This document shows positions 16,751 through 25,389 of a stretch of 64,000 nucleotides of DNA, piece after piece. Both the position numbers and the translations under genes were made by a program. The DNA comes from CAYZJV01 sp964482325 (GTDB lineage Bacteria; Spirochaetota; Spirochaetia; Sphaerochaetales; Sphaerochaetaceae). Where the stretch lies: assembly GCA_964482325.1 (NCBI GenBank), contig CAYZXD010000004.1, forward strand, positions 35,258-99,257, in the 5' to 3' direction. Each line of letters starts with the position of its first letter. Position 1 is the stretch's first letter. The notes beneath the pieces were generated by a model that worked only from the letters and a program-made list of their open reading frames with translations, was not told where the DNA came from and made no database searches.

Positions 16751-17326
16751 ATGATTGAGACTCAGATTGCCCGAATTTCCTCTCCATTACTCTATTCCTC
16801 CCGGCTCATGTTACGCCCCTTTACGTTGGACGATGCTCCAGCACTTTTCTCCTGGTCGAGTGATCCGGAAGTAACCGCCTATTTACGATTCTGCGTGCAT
16901 GAGAGCATTAAAGAATCACGTTCGGTGATTTCCCGATGGATGAAATCAGCATTGCATCCTCCTTTCTTTCATTGGGCCATTGAAAAACGGGATACGCAGC
17001 AGGTCATCGGATCCATTGGCATTGAAATCATGAGTCTTCATGATAACCGGGGAGAACTCGGGTACTGTCTGACAAAATCAGCCTGGAATTGCGGATATGC
17101 AACGGAGGCGGTGAAAACGGTATTGCAGTTTGCCCTTGAACGGGGAGGCTTTCACCGCCTTGAAGCCTGTCATGCAGAAAACAACATTGCATCCGGGCGT
17201 GTCATGGAGAAGGCAGGAATGCATCGTGAAGCTGGACCGTTGCATCACTATTATCGATCAGACATCCTTGGGTATCAAAATGTCTATATGTATGCAATAA
17301 CAGAGGAGCAAAGCACGTGGAGCTGA
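16751..17326 (+). CDS. GNAT-family N-acetyltransferase (RimJ/RimL-like)
   Basis: A 191-residue Acetyltransf_3-type GNAT protein. It has the LRPFTLDDAPALFSWSSDPEV start region, the GELGYCLTKSAWNCGYATEAV acetyl-CoA pyrophosphate-loop region (GYATEA around residue 116) and the NIASGRVMEKAGMHREAG C-terminal motif. Such enzymes acetylate ribosomal-protein N-termini or small molecules; the substrate cannot be told from sequence. The start ATG at 16751 has no clear ribosome site and the conserved fold begins near residue 15. It overlaps the next gene by 10 bp. Confidence 0.85.
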   Translation: MIETQIARISSPLLYSSRLMLRPFTLDDAPALFSWSSDPEVTAYLRFCVHESIKESRSVISRWMKSALHPPFFHWAIEKRDTQQVIGSIGIEIMSLHDNRGELGYCLTKSAWNCGYATEAVKTVLQFALERGGFHRLEACHAENNIASGRVMEKAGMHREAGPLHHYYRSDILGYQNVYMYAITEEQSTWS

Positions 17327-18036
17327 TCTGGTACTTCTTTCTCTACAGTATCCTCGGGTATATCTGTGAAGTGATCTATTGTTCTGTTCCGCTGAAACGG
17401 TGGGTAAACCGGGGATTTTTGTATGGACCGTGGATACCGGTGTATGGATTTGGCGCTCTTGCCGCGATCGCGATACAGCAGGTGGCGCCACATCCTGTTG
17501 CTTTTTTCATGCTGTCTGTCCTGGTTATCTCAATAATTGAGTATCTGACCGGATGGCTGTTGGAAAGAGTCTTTCACCTCAGACTTTGGGATTATCGTGA
17601 TCATACATTTCAATTGCATGGACGTATCTGTCTCCAGAATGCTCTGATTTTTGGTTTCCTGGCACTGGTTGTAGGGTATATCATCCATCCTTTCTTCGCC
17701 TCCCGTATCACGATACTCCCTGAACGGTTGCGGTCCATTGGCGCTTCGGGTATGCTGATTGTGCTTGCAGTTGATACCACCGCGAGTATTTCAAGTATGG
17801 CTGTGTTTGCCGATCGCCTTGGACGTATCAAACACCTTCGTTCACTGGTGGAAACCCGGTTGGAAGAGTTGGCTCAAGACCTTCGTGAATCCATTGAAGG
17901 TGAAATCACCCGGATTTCTGAACAACTGAGAAAATCGGGAAATCGTCTGTTGGATGCTTTCCCCGCGATGCATTCAAATGAGTTTGACCGGCAGCTGCAG
18001 GCAGTACGTGATCTGATCAGAAAACATCGTAAGTGA
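17317..18036 (+). CDS. CmpB-type putative membrane permease (DUF1113-like) with C-terminal coiled region
   Basis: A 239-residue protein. Five hydrophobic segments in residues 1-160 include FFLYSILGYICEVIYC and GFLYGPWIPVYGFGA, which are typical of the family annotated as putative ABC transporter permease CmpB. Residues about 165-235 form a charged, probably coiled-coil cytoplasmic tail. The function of the family is not established. The GTG start at 17317 is supported by AGAGGAG 8 nt upstream, inside the GNAT gene. Confidence 0.8.
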   Translation: MELIWYFFLYSILGYICEVIYCSVPLKRWVNRGFLYGPWIPVYGFGALAAIAIQQVAPHPVAFFMLSVLVISIIEYLTGWLLERVFHLRLWDYRDHTFQLHGRICLQNALIFGFLALVVGYIIHPFFASRITILPERLRSIGASGMLIVLAVDTTASISSMAVFADRLGRIKHLRSLVETRLEELAQDLRESIEGEITRISEQLRKSGNRLLDAFPAMHSNEFDRQLQAVRDLIRKHRK

Positions 18037-18058
18037 TAGGCATCCAGGAGGGACGAGC

Positions 18059-18748
18059 ATGAGTATGGCAGAACGCATTGAGCAGATACAGAATGAAATA
18101 GAACAGGCGAAAGCAGCGTGCGGCAGGACCGATTCGGTCTCTCTGATTGCGGTTTCTAAAACGCATCCCTACACAGCTGTTCAGGAAGCTCTCTCCTGTG
18201 GCCAGGTTCTTTTTGGAGAAAATCGAGTGCAGGAGATCATGGAGAAGTTTCCTGTGGTGCATGAGCACTACCGGCTGCATCTGATCGGTCATTTACAGTC
18301 GAACAAGGTAAAAAAAGCGGTGGGAATTGTTGATGCCATCGATTCCGTCGATTCAGTAAAGCTTGCACGACTCATCAGTAAAGAAGCGGTGGCTCAACAG
18401 AAAGTCATGCCGATTCTTATTGAGTGGAATACATCGGGAGAATCATCGAAATCGGGATTTGTCTCGTGGGATGCATACGCCCAACTTCTTGATGAAGCAC
18501 AACAGCTTCCCGGTATAGCAATCAAAGGGTTGATGACTATCGGACCGCTTACCGATCATGAGCGGGAAGTTCGAAATGCCTTTGCTCAGTTGCGGGAAAT
18601 TGCTGAAAAAAGCCGTAATGTTCATCCTGAGCTCTCTTTTGCTGAACTGTCTATGGGAATGAGCAGTGATTTCCATTGGGCGATTCAGGAAGGTTCGACA
18701 CAGGTACGTGTTGGTACGGCAATTTTCGGGACGAGGAGCTATCCATGA
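18059..18748 (+). CDS. YggS/PLPBP-family pyridoxal phosphate-binding protein
   Basis: A 229-residue single-domain PLP-barrel protein. K34 in SLIAVSKTHP is the expected PLP lysine. GENRVQEIMEK, LIGHLQSNKVK, SMGMSSDF and the C-terminal VRVGTAIFG stretch match the family through its length. The family helps PLP homeostasis and has no known enzyme activity. CAGGAGG lies upstream of the ATG at 18059. The gene overlaps the next by an ATGA, so they are co-translated. Confidence 0.93.
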   Translation: MSMAERIEQIQNEIEQAKAACGRTDSVSLIAVSKTHPYTAVQEALSCGQVLFGENRVQEIMEKFPVVHEHYRLHLIGHLQSNKVKKAVGIVDAIDSVDSVKLARLISKEAVAQQKVMPILIEWNTSGESSKSGFVSWDAYAQLLDEAQQLPGIAIKGLMTIGPLTDHEREVRNAFAQLREIAEKSRNVHPELSFAELSMGMSSDFHWAIQEGSTQVRVGTAIFGTRSYP

Positions 18749-19059
18749 AACGTATGATGGTAACGGTTGCAATCGTGTTATTCGTGCTCTCGCCTTTAAT
18801 GAGTGCTGATTACACACCATACCAACCTGAAGAATTTCCGCAGTGGAGTATCAAATTGAGAAGGGCGGAAACCCTTTTCTTCGGGTCGCTTCCGATTACG
18901 ATTGGCGTTACCGGACTTGCCTGTTCTGCTGTACAGTTGGCAAGCGGGAACAGGTTGTTCGCAGAACCGGTGCAGGATTCTCTGACTGTGCTCTCCATTG
19001 CAGGAATTCTTTCTCTCGGGATTGCACTTGCCGATTATATTGTGGGAGAGATGCAATAA
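18745..19059 (+). CDS. Small exported membrane protein of unknown function
   Basis: A 104-residue protein that I do not recognise. Residues 1-21 look like a signal peptide ending LSPLMSADY. Two further hydrophobic segments follow (about 47-67 and 81-99), the second ending in DYIVGEMQ. Spirochaetes carry many small proteins with this layout, but I cannot assign a family. ATG 18745 has GAGGAG upstream and overlaps the yggS stop; rluD starts 2 bp after its stop. That makes it part of a yggS-rluD transcript. Confidence 0.75.
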   Translation: MKRMMVTVAIVLFVLSPLMSADYTPYQPEEFPQWSIKLRRAETLFFGSLPITIGVTGLACSAVQLASGNRLFAEPVQDSLTVLSIAGILSLGIALADYIVGEMQ

Positions 19060-19061
19060 TC

Positions 19062-20003
19062 ATGGCTAAGCAGGAACATACCCTTGAACTTACCGTCTCT
19101 GAGTTACCTGAACCGCAACGTGTGGATGCGTGGGTTGGCCACATCTCAGAAGCGTTTCCCCGTTCTGCCTCCTCTGATCAAAACACAGAGTTTTATATCA
19201 ACGGAGTGCCGGTAAAGAAAAGTAAAAAGGTCCAACCTGGTGATCAGGTCATGGTGAAGTGGACAGAACACCTGCTTGATGCCGTATCTGCACAAGATAT
19301 CCCTTTGCACATACTGTATGAGGATGATCAGGTGGTTGTGATCGATAAACAGCAAGGTCTTGTTGTGCATCCGGGCGCAGGGAATCCTGATGAGACGCTG
19401 GTGAATGCGTTGGTACATCGGTATGGTGATCAGTTTTTTTCCTCTGATGAATCTCCTTCAATCCGACCGGGTATAGTGCATCGTCTTGACAAGGACACTT
19501 CAGGGGTCATGGTGATTGCCAAAGATCGTATCACCCATGAACACCTTGCCGCTCAGTTTCATGACCGCCAGATAAAAAAGCACTATATTGCCCTGGTTGA
19601 AGGGATATTACCCCGACATCGGGAACATATTGAGACGGGGATTATCCGAGATGCCAGGGACAGGAGGCGATTTGCCGCCACGGACAAGACTGCGGGGAAG
19701 TGGGCGAGAACCGATTATGTCGTGCTGCGTCAATTGCCGCATTGTGCCCTTATACGCATTCGGCTGCATACCGGAAGAACTCACCAGATCCGTGTACACA
19801 TGGCCCATATCGGTCATCCAGTGATAGGTGATCCGTTGTATGGGTTGAGAAAATCCTACTTCACCGATCAATCACTGATGCTCCACGCTTTCTCACTGGA
19901 ATTTTCTCATCCCGTTTCTCACCAGATGATGCGTTTTCGGGCTCCGTTGCCTGACCGGTTCAAGTCACTGATTCTAGGTGATCAAGTGACGATACTGGGG
20001 TGA
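19062..20003 (+). CDS. rluD: RluA/RluD-family 23S rRNA pseudouridine synthase
   Basis: A 313-residue protein of normal family length. An N-terminal S4-like RNA-binding region (residues 1-75, FYINGVPVKKSKKVQPGDQV) is followed by the catalytic domain. The aspartate-bearing HRLDKDTSGVMVIAKD motif, GRTHQIRVHMAHIGHPVIGDPLYG and the linker DQVVVIDKQQGLVVHPG are all present. RluD-type enzymes modify helix 69 of 23S rRNA, though RluC or another paralogue cannot be excluded. ATG 19062 was chosen because GGGAGAG lies about 10 nt upstream and the protein starts cleanly there; the frame continues upstream. The 3' end overlaps the convergent MBL gene by 22 bp. Confidence 0.92.
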   Translation: MAKQEHTLELTVSELPEPQRVDAWVGHISEAFPRSASSDQNTEFYINGVPVKKSKKVQPGDQVMVKWTEHLLDAVSAQDIPLHILYEDDQVVVIDKQQGLVVHPGAGNPDETLVNALVHRYGDQFFSSDESPSIRPGIVHRLDKDTSGVMVIAKDRITHEHLAAQFHDRQIKKHYIALVEGILPRHREHIETGIIRDARDRRRFAATDKTAGKWARTDYVVLRQLPHCALIRIRLHTGRTHQIRVHMAHIGHPVIGDPLYGLRKSYFTDQSLMLHAFSLEFSHPVSHQMMRFRAPLPDRFKSLILGDQVTILG

Positions 20004-20596
20004 CTGAGCTGCGCAAGATCATCACTGGCCATAGCATCGATGAGTTCCCGATTGAACAGTTTTTCTATCTTTAATGCCGATATTGTTCCATGTCCGGGAT
20101 AGATGAGAAATCGTTCATCAAGGGTTAACAATCGACTGGTAATTCCTCTCAGCAGCAGGGCTGTTTCCACAACTCCCGCAGTTTTTCCGATGCGGCCGGC
20201 GAATAATACATCACCAGTGAAGAGTACATTGCCGATTTTATAGACAAATGAGTCGATCGTATGCCCGGGTATCTGAATTGCCTCAGCGGTGATGCCGCTG
20301 AGATCCATAATCGAACGGTCAGTAACCTGCTTAACGGGTACGTCGTACACCTGGGGAGAGCCTACATATACTGTCGGAGAAAATATTTTCAACAGGGTAC
20401 CGAGCCCTTTTGTGTGATGTTCATGCCGATGGGTAATCAGTACATGGGCAATAGTGAACCGATTTCGTTCAATACGATCGATCAGGTCAAGCGATATGTG
20501 ACCGGGATCAATCAAGATTGCATCACCGCCATCTTCGGGGCCGACGAGATAGGTATTGGAATATTCATTGAAGGAAAACTCGGAAAATACTTTCAT
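19982..20596 (-). CDS. MBL-fold hydrolase with altered HxHxDH motif
   Basis: A 204-residue glyoxalase-II-like metallo-beta-lactamase fold protein. Metal sites are THRHEHH (55-61), PGHTIDS, FTGDVLFAG and YPGHG. The canonical motif is HxHxDH, but here the sequence is H56-R-H58-E-H60-H61, with histidine replacing the aspartate that normally ligates the second zinc. The other ligands are intact, so a changed metal content or a distinct subfamily is possible. It is 3 bp downstream of the pentapeptide-repeat gene on the same strand, probably in one transcript. Confidence 0.85.
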   Translation of the reverse strand: MKVFSEFSFNEYSNTYLVGPEDGGDAILIDPGHISLDLIDRIERNRFTIAHVLITHRHEHHTKGLGTLLKIFSPTVYVGSPQVYDVPVKQVTDRSIMDLSGITAEAIQIPGHTIDSFVYKIGNVLFTGDVLFAGRIGKTAGVVETALLLRGITSRLLTLDERFLIYPGHGTISALKIEKLFNRELIDAMASDDLAQLSHPSIVT

Positions 20597-20599
20597 AGG

Positions 20600-21184
20600 T
20601 TATGAGGTGAATACCGCCTCCTCATAATTGGAATACTTAAAGGTGACCGATGTTCTATCGGTATAGCGGAAATCGGCGTTCTTAAGGTTGCAATCGATAA
20701 ATTTCACTTCGACCAGATGGCTTGAGGAGAAATTGGAGTAGTAGAGATCCGAGGAGCTGAAATCACAGAATTGGGCATCAATACCCATAAGATTGGTATG
20801 AAGCAAAAGAGAATCAGTGAATGAACAGTTAATCAGCTTACTTCCTGCTATTACAGAGTGCCGTGCATCGCTTCCATGAAACGAGCAGTTTTCAAATAGA
20901 CAGAAATCGAAGAAACAGGCATGTACTTTTGCATCGGTAAAGTCGACATTGTGAAATACACATCGGGCAAAATCGCTGGTGGAGAGCTGAATGTTCGAAA
21001 AATCGTAATTGGAAAAACGTGCATCGGTGATAACAATATCGCGATGCCGATGTGAGTCGGTAATCGATGCAATCAGTGATTGAAATACCATCTCGCTGTC
21101 TTGTGCATGATGCAGACACGTATACATATCCTCGAGCGCGTACCTTTTGCATCCATCAACTGCACAGGGAACACATTTAAACAT
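20600..21184 (-). CDS. Pentapeptide-repeat protein with N-terminal Cys/His cluster
   Basis: A 194-residue protein. Residues 4-26 hold C4, C7, C12, C23, H25 and H26, which could bind zinc. From about residue 55 onward there is a run of degenerate pentapeptide repeats with central F/L/V (SNYDF, SNIQL, STSDF, CVFHNVDF, CDFSSSDL, YYSNFSSSHL and others), forming a right-handed beta-helix. Pentapeptide proteins often protect gyrase or mediate protein contacts; no specific role is assignable. It is divergent from rsgA and upstream of the MBL-fold gene. Confidence 0.85.
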   Translation of the reverse strand: MFKCVPCAVDGCKRYALEDMYTCLHHAQDSEMVFQSLIASITDSHRHRDIVITDARFSNYDFSNIQLSTSDFARCVFHNVDFTDAKVHACFFDFCLFENCSFHGSDARHSVIAGSKLINCSFTDSLLLHTNLMGIDAQFCDFSSSDLYYSNFSSSHLVEVKFIDCNLKNADFRYTDRTSVTFKYSNYEEAVFTS

Positions 21185-21263
21185 GTTCTGAGCCTATCAG
21201 ATGAACTCCCCGGTGTAAACTGTTCGCTTGCACAGCATCAAGAATGCTATTACATTGGAGACC

Positions 21264-22217
21264 ATGAAAGAAATTACCGGCGTGGTGGTTCGCGGAATAA
21301 ATAATATTTACACGGTGGTTCCGGAAAATCAGATGATGCAGCTTTCCACTGCATCATCCTATTTCTGCCGCATTAAAGGGAAGGTGCTCAACGGGGTACG
21401 GGATTCCTATAATCCGCTGGCAGTCGGTGATCGGGTGATTGCTTCGATTCATGCAAATCAGGAAGGGATGATTATTTCAAAACTTCCGAGGCATACAAGT
21501 TTTGACCGATGGAATGCGAAGCGTTCCATGAATCAGACACTGGTGGCAAATATGGATCTTGTCATCATCATGAGCAGCGTTGATGCTCCGCCTTTTCGTC
21601 CGCGGTTTATTGATCGGGCACTTGTCTGTGCACAGCATACTCCGGTGCTGATTGTGTTGAACAAGTGTGATCTCGATTTTAGTGAAGCTGAATATGAGCG
21701 GTTTTGTCTCTATGAAACCCTCGAATATGATATATTTGCAATGAGTGCTTTCGATGATTCCGGTATCAAAGCCTTACGCTCCCGTCTCATGGGAAAAATG
21801 GTAGCGGTTATCGGACAGTCGGGAGTCGGCAAGTCGACGTTGGTTAACAATCTGGTCGGTGGTGACATACAGCAGAAAACTCAGGAGATTTCCCAGAAAT
21901 ACCAACGGGGAAGACATACGACAAACCACGCACTGCTCCTTGATGCGCAGGGTTTCACTATCGTTGATACCCCGGGAATGCGTGAGCTGCTCATTCCCCA
22001 TCTTGATGTGTATGAAGTGGCAGATTATTTCCCTGAATTTAGGAAATATCGTGGTAAATGCAATTTTCAGCCATGTCTTCATCTGCATGAACCCGATTGC
22101 GCCGTAAAACAGGCGGTGGAATCAGGTGCTGTTCATGAAGATCGATATGAAAGTTACCTCCGTATGATTGCCTCAATCGAGATGCGTCCGGAAAGTTGGG
22201 AGAGCGAGAGAACATAG
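21264..22217 (+). CDS. rsgA: Small-subunit ribosome assembly GTPase RsgA
   Basis: A 317-residue circularly permuted GTPase: OB-fold (about 1-65), then G4 NKCD (133-136), G1 GQSGVGKST (184-192), the switch segment GRHTTNHALL, and G3 DTPG (235-238). The C-terminal zinc site spans CNFQPCLHLHEPDC. RsgA acts in late 30S maturation. ATG 21264 was chosen over a TTG at 21228; GGAG is only 3 nt upstream of the ATG, so the start is not certain. mutS2 follows 1 bp after the stop. Confidence 0.95.
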   Translation: MKEITGVVVRGINNIYTVVPENQMMQLSTASSYFCRIKGKVLNGVRDSYNPLAVGDRVIASIHANQEGMIISKLPRHTSFDRWNAKRSMNQTLVANMDLVIIMSSVDAPPFRPRFIDRALVCAQHTPVLIVLNKCDLDFSEAEYERFCLYETLEYDIFAMSAFDDSGIKALRSRLMGKMVAVIGQSGVGKSTLVNNLVGGDIQQKTQEISQKYQRGRHTTNHALLLDAQGFTIVDTPGMRELLIPHLDVYEVADYFPEFRKYRGKCNFQPCLHLHEPDCAVKQAVESGAVHEDRYESYLRMIASIEMRPESWESERT

Positions 22218-22218
22218 G

Positions 22219-24588
22219 ATGGATATGGAAACAAGAACGCTGAAGGATTTAGGCTATTTCACCATACGTCATGAGGTACAGAATCTGTGTCTTTCAGACG
22301 AGGGGCGAGATGCGATCACTGAACAGGGATTTCTCACAGATACTCAGGAAATTTCATTCCGACAGGATATCATCGAGGATTTCATCCGTCGAAGTTCCAC
22401 TCGTTCAACGCAACCCCAGTCTTTTCCTTCGATTGGTGAACTCTTAACGGAATTGGCTATTGAAGGAAGGAGCCTTTCAGGTGAACAGCTGTATGCGCTC
22501 AGGGAGTATCTGGCTTCAAGTCAGATGTTCATTACTTACTGCAAAGGTTCTTCTGAGATACCGGAGATCTCTGATGATCCGTGTTCACCGGTAAGTACTT
22601 TGGTTTCGACACTTGATGCAGATCTGGTTTCTCTTCTCTCGGTGCTTACCGATACGCTTGAAAGTCCCGGAGAGGTGAAATCATCGCATCCGGCAATTGC
22701 TCGACTGCACAGAGAAGTGGAACGAAAACGTGCCGAACGACAACAGTACAGCACAGCGTTTCTCCGTTCCCAGCAGCAGTCTGATGTGAACATTCAGCCG
22801 GTATTCCGTGATGGGAGGGTGATTTTACCAGTCCGGAGCGATCAGCATCGGACCGTGGATGCGATAGTGCATAGCAGCAGTGCTTCAGGTGCAACGGTAT
22901 TTATTGAACCCTACCGACTAGTTGAACTGAATAACCAGGTGGTGATGGCACAGCAGCAGATACAGATTGAGATCGCCCGTATTCTTGCCGATCTCTCGCA
23001 AAAAGCACATCAGGTGCTCGATACTCTCGGTGCACTGGTGCAGGAAATTGCCTATGCGGATAGTCTCTATGCCCGAAGTCGTTATGCGCTGCGGTATCGC
23101 TGTACCCGTGTGCAATGTAGTACCGATGGGAGTTTGATGCTGAGAGATGCCCGTCATCCGTTATTACGGGAATCTGCAGTTCCTATCTCATTAGCACTTA
23201 ACAGCACCACAAAAGCGGTAGTCATCAGTGGACCGAATGCCGGAGGAAAAACCGTTACCATCAAGACCGTAGCACTGTTTGCTCTGATGCATCAAAGTCT
23301 GTATATGGTCCCGGCTGCAGAGGGTACGGTACTGCCGGTGTTCGATGCCATTTATACTGATATCGGAGATGATCAATCGATAGAAGACTCATTATCCACC
23401 TTCAGCGGTCATATGCAGCATATCGGGCAGATTCTCAACCAGTGTGATGTACGTTCACTGGTAATTCTTGATGAATTGGGAAGCGGGACTGACCCGGTGG
23501 AAGGATCAGCAATTGCGCGAGCGGTGTTGGAATACTGTGTTGCACATGCGGGATTATCATTGGTTACCAGTCATCACAGCGTGCTGAAACAGTATGCCTA
23601 TGCCCACGCACAGGTGCTTAATGCTTCGATGGAATTTGATGGGAAGACCCATGAGCCAACATTTCGGGTGATATCCGGTCTTCCCGGAGAGAGTCATGCC
23701 ATTGATACTGCCCGTCGCATGGGATTGCCTGATGAGGTTATTACTCAAGCGGAATCTTATTTGGGTTCTGAAGTTGTTGAAATTTCAGCTATCATACGCG
23801 GATTGGAAGAACGAAGACGGGAATCTGAATTACGTGAGCAAGCACTGAATGATCGTGCTCGACAGGTAACCGAACAGCTTCGTGCCATGGATCTGCAGAA
23901 GTTGCGCCTGAGACAGCGTGAACAGCAGTTGCGTGATGAACAGATCGGCGATCTCTCTCGATTCATTGCTGAAAAGCGGAAAGAATTGGAGAATCTGGTG
24001 GCTGAATTGCGGGAAGGGGAAATCACACGTGAGAAAACGAGAAAAGTAAAATCATTCATTACTTCCCTGCAGGAGAAGAAAACAGAAAGTGAGCATCGAT
24101 CTGCAGCCATTGCTGAAAAGCCGGAATCGGAGCAGGCTCCTGTTTCGTTTACGGTAGGTATGGATGTGCTTGCCGGTCCGCACCGGAGAGAGGGTCGGAT
24201 TGTACGTAAAGAGAAGCATGGGACCTGGCTGGTTGCCATCGGTCCCATGAAATTCCCGATGAAGGAACAAGATCTCAAACCGGTACCTTCTCGCCAGAAG
24301 AAGGGAAAACCGGGTGTTTCAGTGATCTATGAAAGCAGCAGTGCTCCAGCTCAGGCTACTATAGATGTGCGCGGCTTGACGCTTAGTGAAGCGCTGGAAT
24401 CAGTTGCCACGCAGGTAGAGGGTGCTCTTGTCCATTCCATGCAGGAATTTGCTATTATTCATGGGATGGGTGATGGAATACTTTCACGTGGTATCCACGA
24501 ATATCTGGGAAGGCATCCTCGTGTTAAACAGTATTACTTTGCTCGGCCGGAGGATGGCGGGTACGGAAAAACCTATGTCCAACTGTGA
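22219..24588 (+). CDS. mutS2: Endonuclease MutS2 / RqcU-type ribosome-collision ATPase
   Basis: About 789 residues. A MutS core and lever region (1-320) precedes the ATPase with Walker A GPNAGGKTV (338-346) and VILDELGSGTDP. A long coiled-coil (about 510-640) follows, then a KOW-like segment. The C-terminal Smr domain runs from about residue 714 (TIDVRGLTLSEAL, IIHGMGDGIL). The N-terminal mismatch-recognition domain of MutS1 is absent, as expected. MutS2 is implicated in suppressing recombination and in splitting collided ribosomes. ATG 22219 is used; ATG 22225 is an alternative. Confidence 0.95.
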   Translation: MDMETRTLKDLGYFTIRHEVQNLCLSDEGRDAITEQGFLTDTQEISFRQDIIEDFIRRSSTRSTQPQSFPSIGELLTELAIEGRSLSGEQLYALREYLASSQMFITYCKGSSEIPEISDDPCSPVSTLVSTLDADLVSLLSVLTDTLESPGEVKSSHPAIARLHREVERKRAERQQYSTAFLRSQQQSDVNIQPVFRDGRVILPVRSDQHRTVDAIVHSSSASGATVFIEPYRLVELNNQVVMAQQQIQIEIARILADLSQKAHQVLDTLGALVQEIAYADSLYARSRYALRYRCTRVQCSTDGSLMLRDARHPLLRESAVPISLALNSTTKAVVISGPNAGGKTVTIKTVALFALMHQSLYMVPAAEGTVLPVFDAIYTDIGDDQSIEDSLSTFSGHMQHIGQILNQCDVRSLVILDELGSGTDPVEGSAIARAVLEYCVAHAGLSLVTSHHSVLKQYAYAHAQVLNASMEFDGKTHEPTFRVISGLPGESHAIDTARRMGLPDEVITQAESYLGSEVVEISAIIRGLEERRRESELREQALNDRARQVTEQLRAMDLQKLRLRQREQQLRDEQIGDLSRFIAEKRKELENLVAELREGEITREKTRKVKSFITSLQEKKTESEHRSAAIAEKPESEQAPVSFTVGMDVLAGPHRREGRIVRKEKHGTWLVAIGPMKFPMKEQDLKPVPSRQKKGKPGVSVIYESSSAPAQATIDVRGLTLSEALESVATQVEGALVHSMQEFAIIHGMGDGILSRGIHEYLGRHPRVKQYYFARPEDGGYGKTYVQL

Positions 24589-24612
24589 ACTGAAGAGTAA
24601 GGAGGCTATGAT

Positions 24613-25389
24613 ATGACCGATTATATGGAAGGAAGTGGAATTCAGTATCATGTGCATCTAAGATCGGGTGATGTAGGAAAGTATGTCATCCTTCCCGGCG
24701 ATCCAAAGCGGTGCGAGAAGATTGCTCAGTATTTTGATGATCCTCAGTTAGTTGCCGATAGTCGAGAGTACGTCACGTATAGCGGATTCCTAGATGGACA
24801 GAAAGTAAGTGTGACGAGCACTGGTATCGGGGGCCCTTCAGCTGCTATCGCGATGGAAGAGTTGCATCGTTGCGGAAGCGATACGTTCATTCGTGTGGGT
24901 ACGTGTGGTGGAATCAGTCAGGAAGTGATCGGCGGACACATCGTGGTTGCTACCGGAGCGATCAGAGCAGAGGGGACTAGTCGGGAGTACGCACCGATTG
25001 AATTTCCCGCAGTGGCACATTATGAGGTGATTCAGTCACTTATCCATGCTGCAACTGAACTTGATATGCCGTATCATGCCGGAGTAGTGCAGTGCAAAGA
25101 TTCATTTTATGGACAGCATGATCCTGATAGTAAACCAGTTTCGTACGATCTGATACAAAAATGGGAAGCATGGAAACGTCTTGGGACCCTCGCAAGTGAA
25201 ATGGAATCAGCAGCACTGTTTGTGGTTGCCAGCTATCTGAATGTGAGATGCGGCAGTGTGTTCAGTGTCATCGGCAATCAGGAACGAGAACGGCTCGGAC
25301 TCGACAATCCTATCGTTCATGATACAGAAAGCGCGATCCGGGTGGCTATACAGGCTCTCCGGAATCTCATTGCTCTGGATCGGCGATAA
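24613..25389 (+). CDS. udp: Nucleoside phosphorylase, uridine-phosphorylase type
   Basis: A 258-residue PNP/UDP family protein. VILPGDPKRCEKIA (phosphate loop), STGIGGPSAAIAMEEL, FIRVGTCGGIS and the nucleoside-binding SEMESAALFVVAS (around residue 196) are all present. The pattern is closest to uridine phosphorylases, which convert uridine and phosphate to uracil and ribose-1-phosphate; another nucleoside preference is possible. AAGGAGG precedes the ATG at 24613. The 3' end overlaps the convergent flavodiiron gene by 23 bp. Confidence 0.9.
   Translation: MTDYMEGSGIQYHVHLRSGDVGKYVILPGDPKRCEKIAQYFDDPQLVADSREYVTYSGFLDGQKVSVTSTGIGGPSAAIAMEELHRCGSDTFIRVGTCGGISQEVIGGHIVVATGAIRAEGTSREYAPIEFPAVAHYEVIQSLIHAATELDMPYHAGVVQCKDSFYGQHDPDSKPVSYDLIQKWEAWKRLGTLASEMESAALFVVASYLNVRCGSVFSVIGNQERERLGLDNPIVHDTESAIRVAIQALRNLIALDRR

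Noticed and set aside
23757..24278. A 173-codon minus-strand frame rich in Ser, Arg and Cys opposite the mutS2 coiled coil
   Set aside because: The composition is the expected antisense of a Glu/Arg/Gln-rich coiled coil, not a real protein.
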